DNA from: Leifsonia shinshuensis
GTDB lineage: Bacteria; Actinomycetota; Actinomycetes; Actinomycetales; Microbacteriaceae
Direction of reading: 5' to 3'
Assembly: GCF_022606355.1 (NCBI RefSeq)
Contig: NZ_JAHHZQ010000002.1
Location: 62,001-126,000 of the forward strand
Length of the DNA stretch: 64,000 nt
Within the stretch, counting starts at the first letter, position 1; each line of letters starts with the position of its first letter. Below are positions 50,899 to 60,556 of the stretch, in pieces. The notes beneath the pieces were generated by a model. That model searched no databases and was not told where the DNA came from. It was given only the letters and a program-made list of their open reading frames with translations. The position numbers and the translations under genes are program-made.

Positions 50899-52290
50899 CT
50901 ATACAGGTCTGACCGACATGAGTTCGGACGCTTCATCCCGGCCCAGCGCCGAGAAGCGCTCCACCGCCTCGGCGATCGGTATCTCCTCCTCCAGCGCGTA
51001 CTTCGCGGCGCGCGCGGCGGCCTCATAGCCGATCGCAGGCACGAGGGATGTGACCGAGCCGACGGAGGTCGACACGCGCTGCTCGAGCACCTCTCTATTG
51101 CCTTGGATTCCCGTCACGCACAGCTCGGTGAGAACGCGGACGCCGTTGGTCAGCCAGCCGATCCCCTGGAGGAGCGAGTGCGCGATGATCGGCTCGAAGG
51201 CATTGAGCTGCAATTGGCCCGACTCGGCCGCGACGGCGACCGTCACGTCCGCACCCATGATGGAGAAGGCGATCTGATTGATCACCTCGGGGATGACCGG
51301 ATTGACCTTTCCCGGCATGATCGAGGAGCCGGCCTGTCGCGGCGGCAGACGGAGCTCGCCGAAACCGGTCTGTGGGCCGCTCGAGAGAAGCCTCAGATCG
51401 CTACTGATCTTGGACAGCTTCACTGCGGAGCGGCGCAGGATCCCGGATGCCTGCAGGAATGCGCCCGTGTCCCACGTGGCCTCGAACAGGTCATAGGCGG
51501 GCTCGATCGGCAGGCCCGTCAGCTCGCGCAGGTGATCCAGCGCGGCGGTGCGGTACCCGGGCCCTGCGGTGATTCCCGTCCCGATCGCCGTCGCACCGAG
51601 GCTGCATTCCAGGAGCAGCGGGATGAGCTCGCGGATCCGCTGGATGTCCTCTCGGACGGAGACGCCGAACGCGGTCAGTTCCTGGCCGAGAGTCATCGGC
51701 ACGGCGTCCTGGAGTTGCGTGCGACCGATCTTCTTCAGGTCCGCGTGCGCGCGTCCACGCTCCTCGAAGGCCGCCGCGAGCGCCTCCAGCTCCGGGATCA
51801 GAAGCTGGAACGCCGAGACGATCGCCAGCTTCACCGACGTCGGATAGACGTCGTTGGTCGACTGGCTCCTGTTCACATCGTTGATGGGATGGACGCGGTC
51901 GTACCGCCCCTTCTTGAAACCGAGGGTCTCGAGCGCCGCGTTGGCGATGACCTCGTTGGCGTTCATGTTGCTGCTCGTGCCCGCGCCGCCCTGAACGACA
52001 TCCACGCAGAACTGGTCATGCAGGTCGCCCTGACGAATGCGCTCGCAGGCGGCGATGATGGCGCGCGCCGTGGAGTGGGGAACCAGCTTGAGATCCTCGT
52101 TGGCCATCACCGCCGCCTGCTTGACGGTGACCAACGCCGTGACGAGTGACGGATGGCGGGAGATCGGAGTCCCGCTGATGGGGAAGTTCTCCAGCGCCCG
52201 CAGCGTGTGGATCCCCCAGTACGCCGACGCCGGCACCGCGGCGTCTCCCAGCGAGTCGGTCTCTGTGCGGGAGAGTGTGTTCGTGCTCAT
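50899..52290 (-). CDS. aspA: Aspartate ammonia-lyase
   Basis: 463 residues. [20 protein letters not shown] is the fumarase/aspartase signature with catalytic Ser; [13 protein letters not shown] and [15 protein letters not shown] are other conserved blocks typical of aspartase. Reaction: L-aspartate to fumarate plus ammonia. ATG 52290 is chosen over GTG 52302 because AAGGTGG is then well spaced; it overlaps the aldehyde dehydrogenase stop. Last gene of an operon that begins with a homoserine dehydrogenase. Confidence 0.9.
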   Translation of the reverse strand: MSTNTLSRTETDSLGDAAVPASAYWGIHTLRALENFPISGTPISRHPSLVTALVTVKQAAVMANEDLKLVPHSTARAIIAACERIRQGDLHDQFCVDVVQGGAGTSSNMNANEVIANAALETLGFKKGRYDRVHPINDVNRSQSTNDVYPTSVKLAIVSAFQLLIPELEALAAAFEERGRAHADLKKIGRTQLQDAVPMTLGQELTAFGVSVREDIQRIRELIPLLLECSLGATAIGTGITAGPGYRTAALDHLRELTGLPIEPAYDLFEATWDTGAFLQASGILRRSAVKLSKISSDLRLLSSGPQTGFGELRLPPRQAGSSIMPGKVNPVIPEVINQIAFSIMGADVTVAVAAESGQLQLNAFEPIIAHSLLQGIGWLTNGVRVLTELCVTGIQGNREVLEQRVSTSVGSVTSLVPAIGYEAAARAAKYALEEEIPIAEAVERFSALGRDEASELMSVRPV

Positions 52291-53693
52291 CCGTTGATGC
52301 ACACCACCTTGGGCTGAGTCATGTCCTCGAATGCGAAGCGGACTCCCTCCCGGCCCATGCTGCCGTACTTCGAACCCCCGAACGGCATGCTGTCGATGCG
52401 GTAGTCGGACGAGTCGTTCACCATCACGCCGCCGGCGTCGAGTTGGGCCGACAGCCGGAGCGCGCGGTTGAGATCGTTGGTGAAGACGGCGGCGTGGAGG
52501 CTGAAGTCGATCTCGTTCGCGAGCGCGAGCGCCTCCTCTTCGGTGTCGAACACCTGGAGTACGACGATGGGCCCGAAGGCTTCATCGGCCCACACCTCGC
52601 ACGAGAACGGCACGTTCTCGAGCACGGTCGGCTGGTAGACGGAGCCTTCCCGTCGATGGCCGGCGAGCACCGACGCTCCCGCCGCGAGGGCGTCGTCGAC
52701 CAGACGCTCGGCGCGCATGGCGCTTTCTTCGGTGATCATGGGCCCGACGTCCGTGGTCTCGTCGGTCGGGTCGCCGACGGTGAGAGCCGACGTCGCGGCG
52801 ACGAAGAGGTCGCGGAACGCGTCGTAGACGTCGCGATGCACGAGGATGCGCTGCGAGCCGATGCAGTTCTGGCCGGCTGCCCAGAACGACCCCGAGACCG
52901 TGGCTTCGACGGCCTCGTTGATGCGCGCGTCGTCGAAGATCACCACGGGAGCGTTCCCTCCGAGTTCCATCGACAGCTTTTTGAGTCCCGCACCTCGCGC
53001 GATCGCCTCGCCGGTCGCGAAGCCTCCCGTGAAGGACACCAGGCGCACTTCCCGTGCTCCGACGATCGCCTGGGCGACCGTGCGGTCCCCGCTGACGACG
53101 GTGATGATCTCGTCCGGGAGGCCGGCCTCGATCAGCAGGTCCACGAGCCGGACCGCCGTCAGCGGAGTGAGCTGCGAAGGTTTCAGGATGACCGAGTTGC
53201 CGGCCGCGATCGCCGGTCCGAGCTTGTGGGCGACCAGGTTGAGGGCGTCGTTGTAGGGCGTGATCGCGGCGATCACGCCGAGAGGCTCACGAGTGAACCA
53301 CCCCGTGCGGTTCTCCGAACCTTCGAACGCGTCGAACGGAACGACCTCGCCCGCATTCGAGCGGGCCTCGTCCGCGGACAGCGACAGCGTGTTCGCCGCT
53401 CGGCGGACCTCCTTGCGCGCCTGACGGATGGTCTTGCCGGCTTCTGCCACGATCAGGGCGGCGAGCTCGTCCTGGCGCTCGAGTACGAGCGACGCAGCAC
53501 GGGCGAGGATGCCGTGTCGGGTGTACCGGGAGAGCTTGCGGGAGAGCTCGAAGCCCAGCTTCGCGCGCTCGATCACACGATCGATGTCCTGCACGTCCGT
53601 CTGCTGAACCGACCCGATCGTCGCGCCCGTGTAGGGATTGCGGACGTCGAGGGTGGGGGACGGGGTCTGCCGTATCGAAGTCATGGTCGCCAT
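52287..53693 (-). CDS. NAD(P)-dependent aldehyde dehydrogenase
   Basis: 468 residues. [20 protein letters not shown] (cofactor), [15 protein letters not shown] with the general-base Glu, and [11 protein letters not shown] with the nucleophile Cys are all present. Resembles succinate-semialdehyde and phosphonoacetaldehyde dehydrogenases. Between a homoserine dehydrogenase and aspartase, the economical reading is oxidation of aspartate 4-semialdehyde to aspartate (inference). It could also take the succinic semialdehyde made by B6 breakdown. Start ATG 53693 (alternative 53684). Confidence 0.82.
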   Translation of the reverse strand: MATMTSIRQTPSPTLDVRNPYTGATIGSVQQTDVQDIDRVIERAKLGFELSRKLSRYTRHGILARAASLVLERQDELAALIVAEAGKTIRQARKEVRRAANTLSLSADEARSNAGEVVPFDAFEGSENRTGWFTREPLGVIAAITPYNDALNLVAHKLGPAIAAGNSVILKPSQLTPLTAVRLVDLLIEAGLPDEIITVVSGDRTVAQAIVGAREVRLVSFTGGFATGEAIARGAGLKKLSMELGGNAPVVIFDDARINEAVEATVSGSFWAAGQNCIGSQRILVHRDVYDAFRDLFVAATSALTVGDPTDETTDVGPMITEESAMRAERLVDDALAAGASVLAGHRREGSVYQPTVLENVPFSCEVWADEAFGPIVVLQVFDTEEEALALANEIDFSLHAAVFTNDLNRALRLSAQLDAGGVMVNDSSDYRIDSMPFGGSKYGSMGREGVRFAFEDMTQPKVVCING

Positions 53694-53694
53694 C

Positions 53695-54756
53695 TCAGAC
53701 CGCGCTCGTCGCCACGAGGCCGCTGCGGACCGAGCTGTCGATCGCGATGATGTCGGACAGCAGTGCGTAGGCGGTCTCCACGCGACCGGCGCCAGGGCCG
53801 GAGACCGTGACGTCGCCGAGCAGCTCGGTCTCGAACTTCACTGCGTTGGTCGCGCCGGAGATGCCCTGCAACGGGTGGTCGGCGGCCACTGCGACCGGAG
53901 CCACCCTCCCGGTCACCGTGCCGTCCGGGAGTCGCCTGGCCGACCCGATGAGCTTCCAGCGCTTCCCCTGCGTCGCCGCCGCGACGATGTCCTCGGCGGA
54001 GACGACCGAGATGCCGACGCGCTCGACATCCGCGGTGGTCAGGTTCGCTCCGAGAAGTTCGTTCGCGAGGATGACGACCTTCAGCTGCACGTCCGACCCC
54101 TCGATGTCGGCAGTGGGGTCCGCCTCCGCGTACCCGAGGCCTTGGGCTTCCGCGACGGCGTCGGCGAGGCTCAGTCCGGCCTCCATCCGCCCCAGCACGT
54201 AGTTGCTGGTGCCGTTGAGGATGCCTTCCACGGCGGTGAGACCTGCGCCGGCCAACTGCTGCTTCGCGAAGCGGAGGATGGGCGTGCCCGAGAGGACCGA
54301 CCCCTCGTACTCGAATCTCACACCGTACTCGGCTGCGAGGGACTTCAGCCCGGCGCCCGCGAGCGCGATCGGCCCCTTGTTGGTGGTCGTCACGTGCTTG
54401 CCCGACTCGAGCGCCCACGTGACGTGGGAGACGGCCGGCTGCCCATCGAGCGGGTTGGTGAACGTCGCCTCGACCACGATGTCCGCGGTCGAGTTGCGGA
54501 TGACGTATTCGTTGCGAGCCTCCGCGTCGCCGCCGACGAGGCCGGCGAAGGACTCTCCTGCCCGCATGGCCAGCACCTGTGCGACATCGATCCCGTCGGC
54601 CTGCATGAGGGACCCGAGACGAAGGTCGGTGATGGCGACGATGCGCAGGTCGAAGCCGAGTTCGGAACGCAGCCGCTCACCACGGTCGCGGATGAGCTCG
54701 GCGAGGGCGCGGTTCACTCCGCCGAAGCCGATAAGGGCGAGGTCGTATCGATCCAC
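53695..54756 (-). CDS. Homoserine dehydrogenase without ACT domain
   Basis: 353 residues. [17 protein letters not shown] binds NAD(P); [25 protein letters not shown] and [18 protein letters not shown] are conserved catalytic blocks, including the Lys and Asp of the active site. It ends after the catalytic domain: the regulatory ACT domain of the usual ~430-residue actinobacterial enzyme is absent. GTG 54756 with TTGGAGATC is preferred to TTG 54768. First gene of the operon with aldehyde dehydrogenase and aspartase, suggesting a catabolic, oxidative direction. Confidence 0.83.
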   Translation of the reverse strand: MDRYDLALIGFGGVNRALAELIRDRGERLRSELGFDLRIVAITDLRLGSLMQADGIDVAQVLAMRAGESFAGLVGGDAEARNEYVIRNSTADIVVEATFTNPLDGQPAVSHVTWALESGKHVTTTNKGPIALAGAGLKSLAAEYGVRFEYEGSVLSGTPILRFAKQQLAGAGLTAVEGILNGTSNYVLGRMEAGLSLADAVAEAQGLGYAEADPTADIEGSDVQLKVVILANELLGANLTTADVERVGISVVSAEDIVAAATQGKRWKLIGSARRLPDGTVTGRVAPVAVAADHPLQGISGATNAVKFETELLGDVTVSGPGAGRVETAYALLSDIIAIDSSVRSGLVATSAV

Positions 54757-54941
54757 GATGATCTCCAATTCTCATGTGCGGATGCCGTCCATCATCGGTT
54801 CCGGCCGTGTCGGAGCACTGCTGTCAATCCGCTCCCCTGCCGTGCCGGAACGGCGGGAATGCTGCCGAAACGTCCTCCGCCGCTCCGAGACGCCGCTCGT
54901 GCGGCTTTACTGAACGGAGCACGCACCCGAGGGAGGCACCC

Positions 54942-55382
54942 ATGCGACCGCTCGACACCCACGATCGAACGCTGATCGACCTGCTCACGCGGGATGCCCG
55001 GCTGAGCACCGCCGAACTGGCCGGCTACCTCGGAGAGACGCCCGAGAACGTGCTCGACCGCATCACCACGCTGACGACCTCCGGGCATATCGCCGGCTAC
55101 CGAGCGGTCCGGGGTTTCCCCGACCCGGATCGGCAACCGATCACGGTGCTCATGTTCATCGAACGGAACCAGGCACTGAGCGGCAAGGATGTGCTGCGGA
55201 GCCTTCGCACCCTCCCCGAACTCGTCAGCAGCGACGTCGCCGATACCGGGTTCGACCTGCTCCTCAGGCTCCGTGTCGAGACGGAGGCGAGAATCGCGGA
55301 GATCGAAGCGTTCTTCGACCAGCAGGTCGGTGTGACGAAGGTGACGGTTGTGCGCCCGGTGTCGTCCGTGGAGAAGCACTGA
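54942..55382 (+). CDS. Lrp/AsnC-family regulator (homoserine operon)
   Basis: 146 residues. DTHDRTLIDLLTRDARLSTAELAGYLG starts the AsnC helix-turn-helix; the C-terminal RAM domain (VLMFIERNQ; DTGFDLLLRLRV) binds amino acids. ATG 54942 has GAGGGAGG. Divergent from the homoserine dehydrogenase operon across 185 bases, so it likely controls that operon in response to an amino acid such as homoserine or aspartate. Confidence 0.86.
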   Translation: MRPLDTHDRTLIDLLTRDARLSTAELAGYLGETPENVLDRITTLTTSGHIAGYRAVRGFPDPDRQPITVLMFIERNQALSGKDVLRSLRTLPELVSSDVADTGFDLLLRLRVETEARIAEIEAFFDQQVGVTKVTVVRPVSSVEKH

Positions 55383-55444
55383 TCGCGGCAGGCGGACCGC
55401 CCTGCGCATCCGGCCCCTCTCCGCGTGCGGATTAGGCTTGCGAC

Positions 55445-56248
55445 ATGGCGATGCGTGACGACGAGCGCAACATCTCCTCCAGCATGGGCCGGGGCTTCTC
55501 GATCCTGAGCGCGCTGGCTCAGCTCACGTCGCAGGAACCGTTCAGCGCGTCGGTCCAGGAGGTCGCCCACGCCCTCGGACGCGAGCGCTCGCAGATCTCG
55601 CGAACCCTCTCCGCGCTCGCGAGCAAGCACCTGGTGGTCAGAGGGGACGACCAACGGTATCGCCTGGCGTGGAGCTGGTACGCCGCGGCACAGGAGCTGA
55701 CCCAGCGGCGATTGCGCACCATCGGGCTCTCCGTCCTCGACGAGCTCGCCGACACCGTCGGGGAGGCGTGCTTCATCGGCACGCTCCAGGGCGACGCGAC
55801 CCTCACGATCGTCGAGAGCATCCCTTCCACCGCCCGCATGATCGGTTCGTGGGTCGGACGCGCCTACCCCGCGTTCTGCAGCGACGCCGGCCAAGCGGTG
55901 CTGTGGGACGCCTCCGACGACGAGGTCCGTTCGGTGTTCGCCCGGACCGAGTTCACGAGCCGCGGACCGAACGCACCGCGATCGGTGGAGGACTTCCTGG
56001 AGCGTTTGCACGAGTCGCGTACTCGGGGGTTCGTCATCGTCGACCAGGAAGCGGAGCCGGGACTGTACTCGATCTCGGCGCCGGTTCGTGACTTCCGCTC
56101 GGAGGTCGTGGCCGCGATCCAGATCGTGGGCGAGCGCGATGCGCTGCTCCCCCGCACCCAGGACTTCGCGGCGCACTGCGTGACGGCCGCGAACGGCCTG
56201 TCCCGCGCGATCGGAGCTCCGGCGCGGGCCGATACGGACGTCGGCTAG
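55445..56248 (+). CDS. IclR-family regulator
   Basis: 267 residues. GFSILSALAQLTSQEPFSASV then EVAHALGRERSQISRTLSALASK is the winged helix; the effector domain has ACFIGTLQGDATLTIVESI and AYPAFCSDAGQAVLWDAS. Convergent with a second IclR gene, overlapping by 4 bases at the stops. Ribosome site weak. Target not evident; probably one of the flanking amino-acid operons. Confidence 0.82.
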   Translation: MAMRDDERNISSSMGRGFSILSALAQLTSQEPFSASVQEVAHALGRERSQISRTLSALASKHLVVRGDDQRYRLAWSWYAAAQELTQRRLRTIGLSVLDELADTVGEACFIGTLQGDATLTIVESIPSTARMIGSWVGRAYPAFCSDAGQAVLWDASDDEVRSVFARTEFTSRGPNAPRSVEDFLERLHESRTRGFVIVDQEAEPGLYSISAPVRDFRSEVVAAIQIVGERDALLPRTQDFAAHCVTAANGLSRAIGAPARADTDVG

Positions 56249-56997
56249 AAGCCAGACGCCAGGACGTCCAGCCGGTCGCGAACCTCCCGGAGTGCCGCGT
56301 GCGAGGTCCGCCTCGAGGCGCCGCCCTGCTTCGGCACTACCACCGACACCGACGCGACGACACCCGCTTTCCCGCGGATCGGGAGGGCGATCTCCGTCAC
56401 CCCGTCCGCGTATTCGTCCACCGCGGTGATGATGTCGGCGGCGCGGTCTCGCTCGAGGTGCGCTTCCACCTCCGCCACGGAACGAGCCGCGTTCGGACCG
56501 CCCACTCCGATGAACTGGACGTTCTCGAGAAGGCTCTCGAGCTGAGCGCGGGAGTGGTCCCACAGAAGGGCACGGCCTGACCCGGTGCACCAGATCGGGC
56601 TGACCATGCCGGGGCGTACGACCGGGTCGGGCGCACCGCTGCCGATCTCATAGCGGAGAAGCACGGTGGCCGGTCCGTCCGCAGCGCTGACCAGCGCGGT
56701 CGACCGGAGCCGGGAGGCGAGTGCGCGCAGTTCATGCCTGGCCGCTCCCAACCAGTGCTCGTTGAGCGCGCCGGCGGTGCCGAAGTACGCGTCGCTCGCC
56801 GTCAGCGCGGCCGCCTCGTCGCGCTCCAGGTAGCGCAGGGCCCGCATTTCCTGGGTCAGCCGGGATGCCCTGCTGCGCTCGATCCCCACCGCGTCGGCGA
56901 GACGAGTGACCGTGAGACTCTGCCGGCCGGAACGCTCCCGCTCGACCGCAGCCTCGAGCAGTGCGAGGCCCTGAAGCAGGGACGACGGCAACGACAC
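56245..56997 (-). CDS. IclR-family regulator (racemase/permease side)
   Basis: 250 residues. LTVTRLADAVGIERSRASRLTQEMRALRYLER is the helix-turn-helix; TGSGRALLWDHSRAQLE and the C-terminal GVVASVSVVVP are effector-domain marks. GTG 56997 follows AAGGAGAGG. It lies 37 bases downstream of alanine racemase on the same strand, so it is probably the third gene of the permease-racemase operon. Confidence 0.82.
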   Translation of the reverse strand: MSLPSSLLQGLALLEAAVERERSGRQSLTVTRLADAVGIERSRASRLTQEMRALRYLERDEAAALTASDAYFGTAGALNEHWLGAARHELRALASRLRSTALVSAADGPATVLLRYEIGSGAPDPVVRPGMVSPIWCTGSGRALLWDHSRAQLESLLENVQFIGVGGPNAARSVAEVEAHLERDRAADIITAVDEYADGVTEIALPIRGKAGVVASVSVVVPKQGGASRRTSHAALREVRDRLDVLASGF

Positions 56998-57034
56998 GAT
57001 CCCTCTCCTTCTGAACCGCCGACGCGGCACGGTC

Positions 57035-58201
57035 TCAGCGCCAGACTAGCGGGCCGCCCGCGGACGGGCGCACGGGCGCCGCCCGGTTCTCGCGCAGTGC
57101 GCGGCGCGGCAGCAGGCCTCCCCACGCGGTGTAGAGGTCGGCGGCGATCTGGCCGGATGCGCGCTCGAGGTCGTGGAAGCTGATCTGCTCGTCGCCCTGG
57201 CTGCCGCACAGGACGACCTCGTCCCCGATCCGCACGGAAGGGATGTCTGTGACGTCGATGACGCACGAGTTCATGGCGAGCTTGTCGACCACCCGCGCTC
57301 GCCTTCCCCGCACGAGCACGTCCGCCCGACCGCCGAGGTTCCGGTGGAGCCCCGAGCCGTAGCCGACGGGTACGACCGCCAGTCGAGACGCCCGCCGGGT
57401 GACGAACGTCCGGTCGTAGCCGACGCTGCGCCCCTCGGGATACTCGTTGACGGCGGCGATCTGCGACACGAAGGCGATGGCCGGACGCAGCCCCGTCACG
57501 GGCGCGCTGGTGTCTCCATACAGGGCGGCGCCGATCCGGACCAGGTCGAAACGGGAGGACGGTACGGTGAGGGCCGCGAAGGATGTCGCGCAGTGGCGCT
57601 GGGCCAGGCCCCCGGGAGCCAGCAACGCGACCGCCTCCGCCGATTGAGCCCGGAAGGCCGCAGCCCCCTCGGCCACATCCCCGGCATCCTCGCACGGGAA
57701 GTGCGCGCAGATCCCCACCGTCCGCAGAGCGGTCAGCCGGCCGATCGCAGCGAGGTCGGCGCGATACGCCGTCGTACCGAAGTCGATGCCGTCCCGGCTC
57801 AGTCCTGTCGAGTTGAGAGCCACATGCACCGGGATCGTCCGCCGGGTCGACCTGGCGGCCGATTCCACGATCCGAGCGTGCTGCAGACCGCCGACCCATT
57901 CTTCGATCAGCAGGTCTCCGGCGTCCTCGATCTCCTCCTTGGTGGCCGTACGCAATCGGATGACGCGCCCACGGAAGCCGAGCGCCCGAGCAGTCCTGGC
58001 CTCGTCGTTCGAGGTGACGCCGATCAGGTCGACGCCCGCGGCCATCAGCACCGGGAGGACGAGGTCGACACCGTGTCCGTAGGCGTCCGCCTTCACGACG
58101 CCGCAGAGCTGCGTCGTTTCGGGGAGGAGTCGCCGCACGACCGCGATGTTGTTCGAGATGGCCGCGGTGTCGACCTCGATCCACGCCGGACTCGTCATCA
58201 T
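57035..58201 (-). CDS. alr: Alanine racemase (PLP, catabolic context)
   Basis: 388 residues. WIEVDTAAISNNIAVVR starts the barrel; Lys37 in GVVKADAYGHG binds PLP; the C-terminal beta domain carries the second catalytic Tyr (SVGYDRTF). Interconverts L- and D-amino acids. ATG 58201 (or 58198) overlaps the permease stop. Pairing with a permease and lying within a catabolic island suggests it feeds imported amino acid into breakdown rather than serving the wall, though a wall role cannot be excluded. Substrate may be broader than alanine. Confidence 0.82.
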   Translation of the reverse strand: MMTSPAWIEVDTAAISNNIAVVRRLLPETTQLCGVVKADAYGHGVDLVLPVLMAAGVDLIGVTSNDEARTARALGFRGRVIRLRTATKEEIEDAGDLLIEEWVGGLQHARIVESAARSTRRTIPVHVALNSTGLSRDGIDFGTTAYRADLAAIGRLTALRTVGICAHFPCEDAGDVAEGAAAFRAQSAEAVALLAPGGLAQRHCATSFAALTVPSSRFDLVRIGAALYGDTSAPVTGLRPAIAFVSQIAAVNEYPEGRSVGYDRTFVTRRASRLAVVPVGYGSGLHRNLGGRADVLVRGRRARVVDKLAMNSCVIDVTDIPSVRIGDEVVLCGSQGDEQISFHDLERASGQIAADLYTAWGGLLPRRALRENRAAPVRPSAGGPLVWR

Positions 58202-59754
58202 CGGCTCCGGTCGTCGTCCCGGTTCAGCGGGCGCTCCGAGAGCTCCTCCATGAACTCGGCGGCGGCAGGATCCTCCCGGACGTCCACCGGCGCCTCCTCC
58301 GACACCGCCGCGCGCCCCTTCGCGCCCCTCCGGCCGTAGCGCCACCAGAAGAAGAGGTAGCAGAGGCCGGTGAACGGGACGCCGAAGTACAGGGCGGCGA
58401 TCTGGTTGGGATCGAACGCGATCGCGACGATCGAGATCAGCAGCAGCAGGAACGCGATGATCGGGAGGGCGGGGAAGAGCGGCGTCCGGTACGGGAGCGT
58501 CGAGAGGTCTCCGCCCCGGCGCACGAACGCGCGTCGGTGGAAGAACTGCGAGGCGACGATCGACATCCAGACGGCGACGACGGCGAATCCGGCGATCGAG
58601 ACCAGCGCCAGGTAGACGCTCTGAGCCGCGATGACGCTGGAGAGGAGCGATACGAGCCCCAGCACCATGCTCACGCTGAGCGCGACCAGCGGGATCCCGC
58701 GCTTGGTGAGACGCATGAGCGACTTCGGCGCATGGCCTTCCTCGGCGAGGGAGAAGAGCATGCGCGCGCAGGAGAACAGCCCGCTGTTCCCCGCCGACAG
58801 AAGCGCGGTGATGATGACGAAGTTCATGATGTCCGGCGCGTACGGCACGCCGACGTACTGGAAGACGTCGACGAACGGGCTACTGGTCACCCCGGCCTTG
58901 TCGTACGGCAGGATGGCTGCGATCACGGTGATCGAACCGACGAAGAGGACGAGGAGTCGCAGCACGGTCGAGCGAAGCGCCCGCGGGATGTTCTTTCCTG
59001 GATCCTTCGTCTCACCGGCCGCCACGCCGATCAGCTCGGACCCGCTGAACGCGTAGAACACGGCCAGCGACGTCACGACCACCCCTCCGACACCGTTAGG
59101 GAACAGTCCGTGCGGGGTGCTGAAGTTGCTGAAGAGAACCGCCGCGGGGTGCTCGGAGGACAGCGGAGTGATGCCGAAGATCGCAGCGCCGCCGAGCACG
59201 ATGAGCGCGACGATCGCCACGACCTTGATCAGAGAGAACCAGAACTCCGTCTCCCCGAACACCCGGGCGGAGATCGCGTTGACCGTGAAGAGGACGGCAG
59301 CGAAGATCAGGCACCAGATCCAGACCGGCACGCCGGGGAACCAGCGCTGCATGAGGATGCCCGCCGCCGTGAACTCGGATCCCAGGGCGACGACCCAGCA
59401 CAGCCAGTACAGCCAGGCCGTTGCGAACCCTGTCGCCGGGCCGATCGATCGCGCCGCGTAGATGTGGAACGCGCCGGAGACAGGGTACGCGGTGGCGAGC
59501 TCCCCCAGGCACGCCATGACGAGATAGACGACAAGCGCACCGATGACGTAGGCGATGACCGCCCCGAGCGGGCCGGCCTGGCTGATGGTGTATCCGGAGC
59601 TGAGGAACAGGCCGGACCCGATCACGCCGCCGAGGGCGATCATGATCAGGTGCCTGGCGTCCATCGTCCGCTGCAGCTTTCGCAGCGGAACCTGGGTCGC
59701 GGTGGTGTGGGGCAGCGTGTTGGGGAGTTCTTTCTCCCCGGGAAGCGGGTTCAT
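58198..59754 (-). CDS. APC/AAT-family amino acid permease
   Basis: 518 residues, twelve membrane segments. ALGGVIGSGLFLSSGYTISQAGPLGAV is the segment 1 signature (in two parts) of amino acid permeases; FYAFSGSELIGVAAGETKDPGKNIPRA is the conserved segment 6 block. Closest in style to GabP/AnsP/CycA-type transporters. ATG 59754 fits GAGAGATC; ATG 59766 lacks a site. First gene of the permease-racemase-IclR operon. Confidence 0.86.
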   Translation of the reverse strand: MNPLPGEKELPNTLPHTTATQVPLRKLQRTMDARHLIMIALGGVIGSGLFLSSGYTISQAGPLGAVIAYVIGALVVYLVMACLGELATAYPVSGAFHIYAARSIGPATGFATAWLYWLCWVVALGSEFTAAGILMQRWFPGVPVWIWCLIFAAVLFTVNAISARVFGETEFWFSLIKVVAIVALIVLGGAAIFGITPLSSEHPAAVLFSNFSTPHGLFPNGVGGVVVTSLAVFYAFSGSELIGVAAGETKDPGKNIPRALRSTVLRLLVLFVGSITVIAAILPYDKAGVTSSPFVDVFQYVGVPYAPDIMNFVIITALLSAGNSGLFSCARMLFSLAEEGHAPKSLMRLTKRGIPLVALSVSMVLGLVSLLSSVIAAQSVYLALVSIAGFAVVAVWMSIVASQFFHRRAFVRRGGDLSTLPYRTPLFPALPIIAFLLLLISIVAIAFDPNQIAALYFGVPFTGLCYLFFWWRYGRRGAKGRAAVSEEAPVDVREDPAAAEFMEELSERPLNRDDDRSR

Positions 59755-59805
59755 GATCTCTCGCATTCGAGGTCAGGCGATGGATGAAGCTACGTGCGTT
59801 ATCCC

Positions 59806-59817
59806 CACATCAATGTG
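59806..59817. promoter_or_regulatory. Palindrome upstream of the permease-racemase operon
   Basis: CACAT-CA-ATGTG is an exact inverted repeat 52 bases upstream of the permease start. It resembles the ACACA/TGTGT elements at 60480-60508, so the neighbouring Lrp-type regulator could bind both (inference). Confidence 0.45.
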
Positions 59818-60000
59818 TCGATATGGCACGAGACGTTGGAGGGAGACTACCTGCGACCCGAGGCGAGCACAACGTGTGGCGGAGAAATGTGATCGGGCGG
59901 AAGTCGATTGGGCCAATGCGTCCGAGTCATGGTCGAAATGACCAGCCGACTGAACGTTCCGGCACCTTCGTGGCTCCTCCGCCACGAAGGCGGCGACGAC

Positions 60001-60429
60001 CTACGCCCGGTCGATGACCCGGGCGAGGGAGACCGACGTGACGGTGTTGTCGACGCCGGGAATGGCGGCCACCTGCTCCCAGATCGCCCCGATGCGCTCC
60101 ATCGTGTCGGCCTGGATCGTCACGAGCAGGTCGAACTCGCCGGAGAGGATGTCGCAGCGGACGACCTCCGGGATCTGCTCGAGCACGGTGAGGACGTGAG
60201 CGCCACGCATCCGATCGGCTCGGTACACCATGACGATGGCGGTGACCCGACGCGCTGCGGACGCACCCCGGACGACCGTGTAACCAGCGATGACACCGTC
60301 GCGCTCCATGCGCTCGAGACGTTGCTTGACGGCGTTCCGCGACAGATGGACTCGGTTGGCGAGGGTCACGAGCGGCACGCGAGCGTCTGCCGTGAGCTCG
60401 GCAAGGATGCCGTGATCGATTGCGTCCAT
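60001..60429 (-). CDS. Lrp/AsnC-family regulator (divergent from PLP lyase)
   Basis: 142 residues. DAIDHGILAELTADARVPLVTLANRVHLSRNAVKQRLERM is the AsnC helix-turn-helix region (about 2-41, seen in pieces); VTAIVMVYRADRM and GEFDLLVTIQAD form the RAM domain. ATG 60429. Divergent from the transsulfuration-family enzyme with an inverted repeat between. Confidence 0.87.
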   Translation of the reverse strand: MDAIDHGILAELTADARVPLVTLANRVHLSRNAVKQRLERMERDGVIAGYTVVRGASAARRVTAIVMVYRADRMRGAHVLTVLEQIPEVVRCDILSGEFDLLVTIQADTMERIGAIWEQVAAIPGVDNTVTSVSLARVIDRA

Positions 60430-60479
60430 CTCGCGTCGCCTCCCAGTTGCGTGCTTTATTAGCATGTGCGTATGTTGAT

Positions 60480-60508
60480 GACACACACTAAGCCACATTT
60501 TGTGTGTC
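60480..60508. promoter_or_regulatory. Inverted repeat in the Lrp/PLP-lyase gap
   Basis: GACACACA (60480-60487) and TGTGTGTC (60501-60508) are exact inverse complements 13 bases apart, between the divergent Lrp-type gene and the PLP enzyme. Likely operator of that regulator. Confidence 0.6.
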
Positions 60509-60556
60509 CACCACCTGCGCACGTCGTCGTGCGCTGACTTTTCGAAGGAGGCCCGC

